64,000 bases of DNA from Halichondria panicea (taxonomy: Eukaryota > Porifera > Demospongiae > Suberitida > Halichondriidae): the NCBI RefSeq assembly GCF_963675165.1, contig NC_087392.1:2619001-2683000 (forward strand), in the 5' to 3' direction. Positions within the stretch are counted from its first letter, which is position 1, and each line of letters starts with the position of its first letter. The notes beneath the pieces were generated by a model. The model saw only the letters and a program-made list of their open reading frames with translations. It had not been told where the DNA came from and did no database searches. Shown here one piece after another: positions 32,023 through 45,100 of the stretch. The translations under genes and the position numbers were made by a program.

Positions 32023-35000
32023 ATGGATTCTTTTCGTACTGCATTCTTCATAATATCTATCTGTTTGCTATCTTGGAGTCTTATATACATCTGCTTGCAC
32101 TGGATAGTCATTATCTATGGGTGAGTACAGAGCTAGAGCAAGTGAACAAGTCTAAGGATTCATTGTGCCGTACCGTAAGGCTAGTCTGGCCACGCCCTCC
32201 CCAATTTTTGTGAATTCAACACTCAAAGAAATTTTGGAGCATGAAACTGCATGGTAGGCAGGTGCATGTACTGATTAGATGGATGGATGGAGAGGATGGT
32301 CACGCCTATCTCAAGATTGTATGCCCTGATCACTCTAAAATTAAAATTACTGCAAAAAAGCCTATTATTTTGAAAAAAGCTAGCACAAAAATTGTCACAG
32401 CTAGTCGTACTCCATAGTTCTTCTCAATGACAACTTGTTCAGTTTTGGTTTTTTGCTGTGTAATGCTCCTTATCTCTTGTATCTTTTACAGATCGAAGAG
32501 ACAATAATTTTAGTTAAAACAGAGTGTGACTCACTTAATCCATCATATAATTATCACCTTACAGCCACCAAAAAAAGATTTTCTTATGTGTAATTGAGTA
32601 ATATAGCTCCCTGCAAACAGCTCAACCCTAACCTTCCTGTAGAATAGTTTGTGCAATACCCATTGTCCACAGAGAGATTGATGCAGTCGCCTGACAGAAA
32701 CCGTGCACATGCTCTCTAGATAAATGTAAATTGCGCAAGTAGGTTTGCCCCAAGCAGGCTTTATTGCGAACATTTCATTTCACATATATAATTATGTGTA
32801 CCATCCCACATTGCAACGTTTTTGAGTTATGCGAATCACGCGACTTTGTTGTGGGGCGGAGCCTACCGCTAGTAATAGCTATATAGTGCTCTCCTGCAGT
32901 TCATTCTCAGGAATCGAGTCATAATTTAACTGCCGCCGCATTCAAAACAGGAAGGAAGCAGGATGAGAACGAACCATTTATGTGGCCTAATAGGCCGGTA
33001 TATATAAGCTTCTACGATTATAATTATTGTGAGGCCTTTCGTGCATTGTGTTGGTATTGTAGAGAAGTAGAGTATGTTCCACTGTTGACAGTATATAGCC
33101 GTGTGCGCTTTGTGTTTGGAGAGGATTTAGAATTGGTTTGTATACGTGCAATCAGTGCATGCATGGAGACTCTTGTGACTTCGCATGTGAAGAGTCACAG
33201 TGACTATTATTCATTCACTCCAGGAAAAGAAAGCTACATTCAAAAAAAGAATTATCCAACAAGCTCTATGAATCACAAGGTGTTTCTATCATCAAGGTAA
33301 TATAGTGTTATCCATACAATTCCATTTTCTATTCTTATAATCAGCCACTCTACGGGTATGATCGAAACCTAAAGGAAAATTTGGAAACCTTTTTCAAATT
33401 GGATTATCCAAAAGTGAGTAAATTGTGTAGCAACAATTTTGGCATCGTGTATATATAGCTGCATTTCCATGGTTTTGATTTGTAGATTTGCAAACTAAAT
33501 CTTCGTTCATGAGATAACGTTGAAGGCTGTTGCAGAATTTATAAGTTAAATACTCCCATTAAAGCACTAGCTATTACGTAATTATAGTACCGGTACATGT
33601 AACTAAAATAGCGAGAAAGAGCCGCCATTGGAAAATATGATATCTTTACAGATCCTTCCCTTTTTTAACAACAGTGAGAAGCCATTGGGCACTTTGATCT
33701 CTTTGATCCTCCCCTTTTTTCTATATTCATTGACAGGAAATTCATACTACAATCTTGAGACATTAAAAACTTCTGTTTCCACCAGCATGATTTCTGTAAA
33801 TAAAACCCCATAAACTTCACACTGTGCACTTAGTACTATTTGAGCGCAAAACTGAGGAATTTTGCACCATAGGATTTTTAGTACCATAATTTGTTTTTAA
33901 CAGTTTGAACTCTTGCTGTGTGTTGGGGAAGAGAAAGATGGTCCCAGTCTTCCAATCATCAGTGAACTGAGAGCAAAGTATCCTACTGTTGATGTCAAGG
34001 TATTCCAAGGTTAGCCACATCCGACATGATTGTATATACCTTCATTTTGTGTGTGGAGTGCTTGACTGGGGCAGAGATATAATAACGCTTTCTCTCTAGG
34101 TGGTGAAGATGTTGGCCCCAATCCGAAGATCTGCAACATGATGCCAGGCTACAAGAGTAGTCAGTATCCCCTGATCTGGTTCAGTGATAGTACCATTTAC
34201 AGTGAGTTATGTACAAGTAGTATGGATTAATAACGACAGAATGTGGGAATTGAGGGGCATACAATGCATGTGATCTGCTCAGTTATATGACCATGCATGC
34301 ACACAACTAATCTATACAGCCCCTCCAGACAACCTAACAGAAATGATGTCTCACATTGGTAACCCAAAGGTCGCCATAGTACATCAAGTAGGTGAACATT
34401 ATCTGAGACTGAAAATAATTGTTTGTTTTTAATAGATGCCTTTTGTGTGTGATTTTGAAGGATTTGCTGGTTATCTAGATAAAGTGAGCAAATTGCTTTG
34501 AATGCCTCGTGTAAGTTGTCGCCCCCAGGTGTACTTTGGCACTCAGCTCTCCAGAATCTACCTACTCAGTGTTCTGCTCAAACAGAACTGCCTCTGTGGT
34601 GCATCTTTGCTCATGAGTAAGCATTCTCTGGGGGAAGCAGGAGGTGAGGAATTCCACAAAATATATATATATACATGCGTACACTAGCTAGGTTGCCAGG
34701 GCATTTGGACCTTATTATCTAACAGGCCCCTGTTCTTTCAGTGCTAAAGGTAACCATTTAAGGCGCTTTGGTTTGGGTACATATACATAAAGTACTATGT
34801 TCCTTGTCAATATCAGTGACGAGAGTTCATGTAGGTTTGCAAGCATTTGGTGACACTCTTGCTGAGGACAATTTCTTGGGGAGAGCTATGCTTGAAAGGT
34901 AAGCTTTTGTATATCAGGCTTGCCTTCAATGTTGCGTTTATGTTTTTATAGAGGTTGGGAGTTATCTCTGAGCACCAAATTGGCTTTACTGAACCAAGGA

Positions 35001-35609
35001 ACTAAGTCAGCTGCATTGTACCGAGCACGTGTTACAAGGTACAACTCTTTAAGAGTGGGTAGCATTTCATGCGTGTTTCCCATTCAATGTAGGTGGACCA
35101 GGCTTCGAGTAGCCATGCTACCATTTCCCAGCCTTCTAGAACCATTCTCAGAGTGTTTTTGCATTTCTCTCTTAGGAGCACTCAGTGCAAAGTTCTTGGG
35201 TTTCAGCTTTCTCGTCTTCTTAATTTCCTATGTCATCATCTGGTTTCTCTCTGATATGGTCCTCCTAAAAATAGTTTCAGTAAGTTAGCTACATGTGAGT
35301 GTACATGCAGTCATGTCTTTTGAGGAAAGTCCTTTGTGTAATAATTATCATTGTTCAATTGTAATGCCTAACAATGCCTCGTACACTTTAAAACAATAAG
35401 TTTGCGAAACTAATTGTATTCTGCAGAATGGCACTCTTGGTTCTTTGTGGCTGGTGTTCCTAGCCTGGTTGTACAGAGAGTCAACCACCTACTGGTGTTT
35501 CTTGTCAGGGCTGGTCGGTAGAGAAGTAACTTGGGGAGGAAAGAGATACAGACTATTGTTATGGGGAAAGGCGGTTAGAATAAATGATTCAATTCCAGAA
35601 ACAGTATAA
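32023..35609 (+). CDS. UGCG: ceramide glucosyltransferase, tandem copy 2 (GT21)
   Basis: Twelve exons: 32023-32120, 33224-33296, 33345-33413, 33904-34009, 34100-34201, 34320-34387, 34436-34483, 34529-34643, 34835-34898, 34952-35038, 35093-35279, 35427-35609; 399 residues. Every exon after the first has exactly the same length and phase as in copy 1, so the two genes are a tandem duplication. Motifs: GVSIIKPLYGYD, D1 region GEEKDGP (retains one Asp that copy 1 lacks), FSDS (D2), AEDN (D3), RVTRW for (Q/R)XXRW. The residue block around [11 protein letters not shown] differs from copy 1 (VGMSWLLKKDA). Role as for copy 1: glucosylceramide synthesis at the Golgi. Differences at D1 suggest the pair has diverged in activity or partner. 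Confidence 0.92.
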
Positions 35610-35746
35610 GTCATTTCATTTTAATGTTGATATTTCTTATATACTGTCAATCATTATTATGGTTTAAGTAACAAGTGCACGGGCGCCTATTTGACAGCAA
35701 TGAATGATAGAATGATGTAAACACACATGTTAAGAGACAATTAACC

Positions 35747-36937
35747 CTAAGGCAGTGAATGGTTAATACTACAACAGCTACTAGGTAAAGTAGTCCAATT
35801 GTACAGATAACCCATAAAAAAGTGCCACTCAGTTCTTGACGAGCATAAACTACCGACGCTAGTCAGTGACTTATACAGGATAGGTATCTGATCAGCGCCT
35901 ATTTTATGAGTAATTAGGTAAGGTTCTTTACAACCACGATTCGGCCATCCAGGAGTATTCAAGCGAGTGTCGTGCTTCCTCTCAATATTGTAGGGAGTTA
36001 ACATAGCCGACACTGTAGCATCTTCAGCGACATACCAAGTGACCAAGTCTTTGTTAATTGACAACAGTTCAGCTAGATCCCTCGAGAGTATGTATCCACC
36101 TCCCGCTGCGATCGGTGTATACTTTTCACAAATGTACCAGTGAGTTTCTGTATACGGACCAATTTTCATAAGAAATTTTGCTCCTGAAAAGTAGCCCCAG
36201 TATAACCTATCAGTTCTTTGTCTCTGATATAGCTCTGTTGCTATTCTAGGCACATCCACAACTGAGTCCTCGTCGCACTTCAGGGCGTAAGTAAACCGGA
36301 AATTTGCCACTGCTGAAGAAAAACTGTCTAGCGTTCTTCGAGACAGAGTTGCTTTTGAGTCGGTCACATCAGGCAGCAACATCATATCACCATGCTTCTC
36401 AGATTCTTCTGTAATCTTCTCCAACACATCCTTTGCTACATTTGAAACACCTACCACAAATCTGATCACGAGAAGGTACGTACATGTATAAAACATTGAA
36501 TCTAAAGTGACACTTTACTGCTCACCTATACTCAATAACATCCTTCTTCAAGTCAGATATCCACGTTTTTCTGATGATGTTCCGTAAACTCTGTCTTTTT
36601 GCTCCAGAATGAATTAGTATTAGCAATAGCTGTGGAGGTAGATCCTTGTACAGTAGTGGTGTTTGCAGTGTGCAGTCTTTAGCAATGCATGTAGCAGGTG
36701 TATGATACTCTGTGTGTACAAACGATATAAGTGATATGTAAGTACAACAAAATCATAGCAGTACTCACTTATTTTGTAATGTCTGTTCAACAACAGGTGA
36801 ACAGAGAGCACAAAGAACACCACCACACCAACCACTACAAAAGCTAATCTTCTGCTTCTAGTAGCACATATCTTGAACTTTTTCAGCATAACCATTCTAA
36901 AGTAGATGAATAGTAGCTTAATCTTTGTAGTCAACAT
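35747..36937 (-). CDS. B3GALT6-like GT31 glycosyltransferase D
   Basis: Minus-strand exons 36937-36769, 36709-36526, 36461-35747 join in frame to 355 residues. The membrane anchor is in exon 1 (LAFVVVGVVVFFVLSVHLLL). Exon 2 has RNIIRKTW; exon 3 has KCDEDS at the DxD site, LYWGYFSG, AAGGGYILS, AEDATVSAML, NRGCKEPYLITHK and terminal NWTTLPSSCC. Human B3GALT6 has the same series. The acidic site is kept as DED, while the NED/SED motif is AED, so activity is likely but not certain. Met at 36895 is an alternative start. Intron phases equal gene C. It converges with UGCG copy 2 (137 bases apart) and diverges from the CIN85/CD2AP-like gene. Confidence 0.88.
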
Positions 36938-37358
36938 GTAAAATCTTTTGATTGAGCAGTGAGGTATATACACAATATAATAATTATTTTATGTAATACA
37001 GCTGAATTATCCACACCCCCAAAAATGATCCATTTAAAGCGCATCACTGGTGTGAACTTTACCCTTACTAGGACCTTTAGACTTACCGTATTGTTGTGTG
37101 TACAGGAACAGGTCACGTGAGACCCGAACAACAGGCTGGTAAGACATTCCTGTATTTAGTCGCTTTCCTGGTACATGGTACGTACGTACCTTTGTCGCAG
37201 CTCAATACATATACAGGATTGGCACATCTATTGAAGTACTGGTGAGTAGGTTTACTGTCCAATTCGTGCTAGATCTAGTACTGTTTTACTCTACCTGTAC
37301 TATATATAATTCTGCAGGTGCTTGTTTACAAATCAGTAGGTAGCTGGATTACAGAAGA

Positions 37359-39067
37359 ATGTCTCAGAAGCAAGGTCAGTTGAACAACATGCAGAAATAT
37401 AGGAGTTTAGTGTAGTGTCAGAGGCACTCTTGTCGTACATGTACATGCTTATGAGCTCAGCGGGGAAGTTAATTTACCCAAGCAATGCTTTGGATGTTGT
37501 TAACCTTGTTAGTATTAGAACTGGGTGTGATTGTTTTGGCTGGTTAAGTACCATCTCTGCAACCCTTCTTGTACTACTAGCATGATGTGTGTTGATTTAT
37601 TGACATAGCCAGAATTCAGACCGTATCTCAACATGATTACTATGTATTATGTATATGGAATACAGACCCTATTTCAACATGATTAGTACACACCCACCAC
37701 TCTATTTGTCCAACATGCTACCATAAAAAGTCAAACATGATTCACCAACCAATTACAGACTTCCCTTCTATTTGATAAAGTTTGCTAAAAGCATGTCTAA
37801 TTTGGTCATACTGCTGTTTGTAATTCCCCGTAAAATATGAAATTAACAGTAAAAATTGTTCGCAACACCTGTACTTTGTTTGTGTTGTATGTCATGTTTT
37901 TCTTGATACACATTGAGTGTTATTTTTCCAAACAGAGGCAGAAGTTCTTTTTGATTACGAGAAAACCCAAGATGATGAGCTGTCTTTGAAGGTGGGGGAT
38001 ATCATTCAAGATGTTGTGACAGTGAGTTGTGTGTGTTGCTTCACTGTTTAGATATCCAGGCTTCTCTATTGTGACAGTGTTTAGTTTTGTATGTAGTGTG
38101 TCTTGTAAATGGTATTGTATGTACTGGTCAGGCTGGTGCCTCCCTGTGTGGGGAGAGTCTGGATTTGGACCAATAACCCCCTCTGAAAGGGTGTTGGTAC
38201 TAGTTGTTTCAGAGGAGCTTTGTGCACCTAGACTTTTGTTTTTCCATATACATAATTAACATTACATGATCAATACAAGCCCACCCACTCACACAGGCTG
38301 ATGAAGGCTGGTGTGAAGGAACTCTGAATGGAAAAAGAGGGCTCTTCCCTGACAACTTTGTCAAAGTGAGACCAGCCAAGATCCCACCTCCAGCACAACC
38401 ACCATCACAGCCCCTTCCTGAGCCTAAGGCACCGGTTGTGCGAGGTACTTAACAAATTTTGTTAGTTAGTTAGAGCTACAAGGGAAAATATCCTGATGTT
38501 TGTATGTAGACTATGCAAACATTACATGTGCGTGTCTGTGTGTTTTCAGATGGTGGAGGAGCTATAAAGAGCCGACGTGCTAAGGTGGCATACAGCTATG
38601 TTGCAGAAAGTCCTGACGAGCTTTCTCTTGAACCTGGACAGGTAATTAAAAACTTTACTATTCTGTGCAGGGTTGATGTTTATGAACTGTGTAAACCAGT
38701 CTATTGTCATGCAGATTATTGTCTGATACACTAGAGTCATGTGCTTTCCTTGTTATGTGTACCGTACCATCATAAGGCGTTAGGCAGAGTAACTGCTCAT
38801 CTTGTTAGGAAGTCTGAGGTTTTACATTATTTAGGTAAAACTGAGTAACGAAAAATGGATTGATAAAATAATGAGTGTTCTGCCCTGCTCGCTTTGTTGT
38901 GTAGATTGTGGAGGTGATAGCAGAAGAGGAGGAGGGATGGTTTAGAGGGAGGCTCAACAATAAGGAGGGAGTCTTCCCAAGTAACTTTGTAGAATCCACC
39001 CCGGTACCAGCCGAGCCAACACCCCCTCCAGCTGCACCAGAACCAGGTCAGAACTTGACATTGCACG

Positions 39068-39102
<35 letters not shown>

Positions 39103-42100
39103 TACCATGGGTGGTTCTGTATATTTGCAGTGCTCAAGTCAATATTCACTTACACTCTCTTGATATATTGGATTACGTATGTCATCCATTTATCTATAGT
39201 GCGTCCAGAGGAGCCAGTGGCCCCCAAACAGCCTCCGATGGGTCATAAGCTCTTCCCCTCAATAAACCCTGCCCTGGCCAGAGCACAGCTGAAGTCATCC
39301 GTAAGTAGTCAAGTACATGTAATGTGTAGCAGCAGAATATGCTAATAATAATAATAATATGAACGTTGTACGGTTAACTGTTCCCTACCGTAGAACCCAG
39401 AAAAGAAGACAGCACCCCCTCCCGCATCAACGATCGCTAAGCCAGGTTAGTGACTCATGTGATTTGTAAGTTTGTGTTAAGCACTGTGCATTGGTTGGCC
39501 TAATTACAAACACTCCACTGACACTGCAGAGAGGCCACCTGAGAAAAAGGCTCCAGTTGAGCGAGCAAAGGTGGTGTTTGTGTACAATGCAGAAAATGAG
39601 GACGAGCTCAGTATTAATACTGGTGATGTAGTGGAGATTATCAACAAGGATGTCGGGCAGGATGGCTGGTGGATGGTACAGCTATATGTGTACATGTACC
39701 CAGAATGTATTTAACGAAGCAGGGAATCTGGTGTAGTATCATACAGTAGATCACCACTTAGCCGTTGACGCGAATATTGACTGTATTTTTATATGCAATT
39801 GTGTTATGGCTCTCAGGTGAAGTTGGGTGACAAAGCCGGACTAGTCCCCGATAACTTTGTCGAGATCTTGCCTGCAAGTGCTGCCCCTACGCCAATTGCC
39901 AAGGCCAAGCATCTGCCCCCAAAGGAGGTTTGTTTTAAAATTGGCATTCACATTCCATTCTACACATTCTGTTACCTTGATTTCCCCAAGGCGTAGCCGC
40001 GTGTGTGTGTGTGCGTATCGATTCCAGCTGTAAATACTGACGGTTGCAATGTGACGAAAAGTAACAGCTTCTATATAGCCACCTTCTCTTAGATTTTTTT
40101 GATTTGTGGAAATGCTAACTAAAGCTTCGTTCTCGAGTTATGGCTACAGGAAGGCTTTGCAATCTCTTTAGAATCCTTCGTAGCATAATCTGTTTGCACA
40201 AAGTTTCTAAAGCACTAGCTATTAATTTGTTAGCTATCCAAGTGTGAAAAAAGAGTTTCAAATACTACAATAGGGTGAGTAGTTGTACTTAAATGTACCT
40301 CAAGATTGGAAGAAATTGTGCTGATACTATTGTATAGGTGAATGAATAAGCTATAACATTATTCAAAAATATTTCCCCCGAAGTTGTTGTAGTGGGAAAT
40401 CATTTAAGGTGAAACGGGGGTGATCGTTAAAAGTAACATCAAATATCTCCGGAACTCAAGTATTTCTGGACAAATTTTTGTATCAAAAGATGGAAAATTT
40501 ATTGTGCTAAAACAATTAGACCTTAGCTGACAAATTTGCTTGAGTTCCATTGCTAAGCGAAAGGCACCCAAAAAACTCGATAATTGAGTTTGTGTATATA
40601 CATACAGTAAAAAGTAAAATGTTCTTTTAAAAACGCACGTATAAACGGTAGCGTTAAACCGGATACAGAACAACCACTTCCCTCGTTATAAATTAAAACA
40701 GTGACGTCATCATGAAAAATTTACATGATACTGTATAATTTGTACAATGAGCTAGCTAGCTAGCTCGCTATTATAAAGTACGCAGACAGTCAGACATACT
40801 GATATAGCACTGGAGAAGAGACGATGGTCTTACAAAAACGGTCATTCCAGGTCACAGATAACTTGCATGGAAGGCAACTTAGTCTTGGGGCTGATGCGAG
40901 ACCGAGAACAACTGGGGAAACGGTGCACTGTTGCAAAATAGCATCTATAAGCTAACTAAGAGGATTAAAGCGCTGGACAATCAGCTAGATAATACTGTAG
41001 TACACAAGCTAGCTAGCTACACTGTACACACGAATCGACACGATCATAAGTTAACGAATCTGCTTACTCAGCAATTTTTTTTCACATGCGTGAAAACGGT
41101 AGCGTTTTTGCATAATAAGTTTATTGTGCGTTTTTTATGTGTTTAAACAGGAACGGTGCGTTTTAAGCAAACTGAACGAGAACTTTTTATTGACGGGTAC
41201 TGTACGTAAACTTTACAAAACCATAGATAAACTATTCAGGAATGTTGTGCCAGAGTTCCCTTACCTTATAGCCGACAACGATTGGTCTTTTCCATCGCTA
41301 AGCATTTGTCCACTATAGAACATATTTGCTCTTATAAACCACCACATACCCACCACCTTTGGTTTCCATGGAAACAATTTTGGATATATTTTAGAGTTAT
41401 TCTTTTATCTACACAAAGGTATCAGCAAAATTTCTTAGAAATGTTCCATCACAAGATATTAGCATTTTGTACCAATACCAGCAAATTTGCATTTTTTTAC
41501 TCTCTAGGCTGCAGGCACTGTACACTGCCAGAAGCAGCCAGTGTGTTAACTTTCGCCTCTCAACTGATCATTAATTTTCCTCAAAATTTATTTATAGGAA
41601 ATGCGCAGGATGTCATACAGTGCTGTACTACCGTATATCGAGTTTCGAATGAGCCAGTTGCGAATTGCGGACTTTTCGCATAATTCGCAATCGAAAGAAC
41701 TGCAAGAGTCAGCATGCGCATGCAATAGTTAGAAACGCAATAAGGCTTGTACAGTGTCATTCGCAAGGCATTTGAAACCTGATATATGGTACCTCACTTT
41801 TATCATCATACATCACACTTACGTCACTACTAATTGATCTCATTGGTCAACAGTTATAAGATATATAGAATATTAGCATACAGCACCAGGCATGCACAGT
41901 TTTTTTCAAGTTGTTTTTTTGTTTTTTCATTTGTTCAAGAAAGTAAGCAAAGAGAAAAGAGCCATGCTTGACGGTACTAACACTCAAAGCGACGTTAAAA
42001 ACACGGAAGGTGCTCTCCAACAATATGGCTAAGCTTCCATGGGTCCATGGGCGTGGTTTAGATACATTTTATCCAAGAAAAGCTTGCAACTCCAGTAAGG

Positions 42101-45100
42101 GACGTCAAATGATAAACGCTTGGACCAAGGAAGCTCTTCAGCATCTGTAGGAGTCGACGTGTTGCTCAACTAGCTCTTTAACGGCTGCAAAATTCATCAT
42201 AGTCTTGTTCTTTTTTGCAGTCTGCATCATGGATTGAATTGTTGCTAGAGGGGTCATTTTATAGTGCTGCGGTAACGTGGTATAATATAGATATGCCACA
42301 CCTACTCAGAGGATATGCACCCCATATATCCTCCGCTACCATGGTTACATACGCCTCGGAGTAACTACGGTAGCGGAGGATATATGGGTGCATATCCTCC
42401 TCTTAGGTGTGGTATATCCTATATTTCGATCCTTCCAAGATCATCTCTAGCCATCACACTCTTTCAATACCTTTCATCAAAGCAAAACATGCCCTGAGGC
42501 ATTAAGCACTCAAGGTGCTTGTGGGATTTTTAGGTCCTTTAATTTCGGAACTGACATAACATTATATATTCATTTGTATATTCCTTACCCTCAGACTCCA
42601 GCACCTTCTCAAGTGAAACCTCTCCCCCCTCGTAGTACCTCTATGTCGAGGCCCCCTCCCCCTCAACCCGACTCTACTCGTAGCACCTCAGTGTCACGTC
42701 ATGCTCCCTCTCAACCTCAGCGCCCTCCACCCCCCACAGAACAGAAGAGCTCAATAATAGCAGCTGATGAAGAGGAAGAGAATGCAGGTGTGTGATAATG
42801 ATGGCATACATGTACAGTGTAGGAAATGTGTGTGTGTGTGTGTGTTTATAAGCATGTAAAATGGAGCTAAACAAAGTCGAGTAATTCGAATCCCTTTAGT
42901 TTAAGCTCTTCCTGTTAAGCAAGCATGCATTCTTGTGGAGTTTGTATAACTCACCTGCTTAATTACAGTACGTAATAATAGCAAGGGCGTATGAAGAGAA
43001 GAGGGCATGCAACTCACAATGTATACTGCGTAGTCGTCAAATTACTGATGAGTCAGCAGGATATGCTATATTTAGCCAACCGCCCACTAGAGGAGGTTGG
43101 TCACTTATGTTTTCTATGTAAAACTTCAAACCGCTGAGTCGGCACTTTTTATCTACTTTCTTCCATTAGCTCGTTTATCTTTCTTGCATAACATGTCTTG
43201 TTAACCCGAGGCGCGCTGCGGCGCCATGGGTTATAGTAGTCAGTCTGTCTGTCTGTCTGTGTATTCTGAGTCTACTCACCTGGATGCGATAGCACTGTGT
43301 TTATGCCATGGATAGCCTCAACACAACAAGGTAGTAGTTTTAAATTTGGCATATTTTGATGTTAAAGCTTCGTTGTCGAATAAAAGCGAGCAAAAGCTAA
43401 AAATCTTGAACTTACACGTTGGCAGCTAGCTATTAAACTACACACGGCCTTTATTCGAGGCACCCTACATATTTACAGCTGAAGTGATCCCATACCAGGA
43501 ACAATGGAAAAGGTCGCTAAAATAGAAAGCTAGAATTGTGTCTGGCTTGCTGTCTCTGTAGCAGACTGCTAGGTCTTACTCCAGGAGCCATACTTTTCTG
43601 AGACTCCAAGCTTCTTTACTGTGATCCACAGTGCATATATCTATGTACTCAGCATCTGTTTTATTGCTCCTGAGTTGCTGTGCATGCTAGACAGCTCAGT
43701 CATACATCACTACATGCAGTACATTATATCTGGTTTCTTAATCATGTCACCAGCCGGCGAGGGTTTGCACTTTAGTGCTCTAGTTAGTTTATGAGTCGTA
43801 GTAATTTAACACTATGATTGCTATACCTGCTACATCAAGACAAGAGTCAAAGAAACGAAGAAAGTGCAGCAACAACTCAAAGTTTGTGGCTTCTCTTCTA
43901 GTAAGACTATGCTACTCACTTTCTAGTTTCACTGAGCATTGTTAGCATCATTTACTACTAGTATAGAGAGCTACAATCATCTGTAGTATGTTAGCTTAGC
44001 TTAGCTAGAATAGCTACTTCATGTGTACTTTCTCTGTAAGTTTCCGTATATCTTCACCGTGCACGCACAAAAACAGTGCACGTGCAATGCATTCTTTACT
44101 ATTTTTAGACATAAGCCCCCGCCCATTTGTAATACGATAGATTGTAGTTGCATGCCCTCTTCTCTTCATACGCCTTTGATAATAGTAATAGTAATCGTAA
44201 GCGGTGTCAATTCACTGTGCAATGTGTGCAAGCCTTTCAGGAATGTGGTAGTGTGACCGTTAGCTTATACATGACGATGTAGGAAACAGTTTGTTCTTGG
44301 TACCCAATGTTTTAGCTGAAGTTTTTCCCAAGAGAGAGTTCTTAGTTTTCGTAGTGTGTTGAATAGGGTGTAATTGTAGTTGTACTCTGGATATACAGAA
44401 AACATTGCCTTGAAAGGAAGCAGATTAGTGAGTGACAGTTGTACTCGGCCTGTAGTGTTATCACTGTGTTCTCTTTGTGAAGCTGTTCTGTATATAGTAA
44501 TGAGAGTGCTAGATACAACCAATTATAGTACGTTGCAGCTGCTATTAGTTAGAGCCCCTACATGTAAGTATGTGATCTTATCCTGTAGATTTTGGTGTAC
44601 CCCACACGGACCCACTGGACAGCTCTGCAGTCAAGAATAGGCCAAAGAAATCTAGTCGACCACCATCACGAAGTAACCTACATATGGTTAGTCTAACTAC
44701 GTTAATGAGCGTGTACATGTAAAATGTAATTAATTAGTAATGCAAACTGTGTTGAAAGTATGGAATATAAAATGGATGCTCTATAAAATGTTACACTCTT
44801 TTAGTTTGAATGTACGAGATTTCAATCAATTTATTTTTGCATGTTGTGTAGGATGAAGAAAACGGTAGTGAGCTTCCCCCCGAGCCAAAAGCTCCCACAC
44901 CTCAAGGTGGTGGTGGTGGTGGTGGTGGTGGTGGCGGCGGCCTCACGCCCTGGCAGGCAGAGGTACAGAAGAGAAAGGTGAGTGGTGTGCTTGTCACAAG
45001 TACTCCTTTCTCAGTTACAAGAAGGTAGTTGTTGTCAACATAGTCATGTACATGTACTGCACTGGATTGTTGATTTTTGAATGCAGTGCTTGCCTAGACT

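Noticed and set aside
32980-33300. 106-codon open frame overlapping UGCG copy 2 exon 2.
   Set aside because: It is out of frame with exon 2 and crosses the splice acceptor; no family similarity is visible.
40404-41766. Several open frames of 60-130 codons in CIN85/CD2AP-like intron 9.
   Set aside because: No family similarity, no consistent splice borders and low-complexity AT-rich composition; treated as intron.
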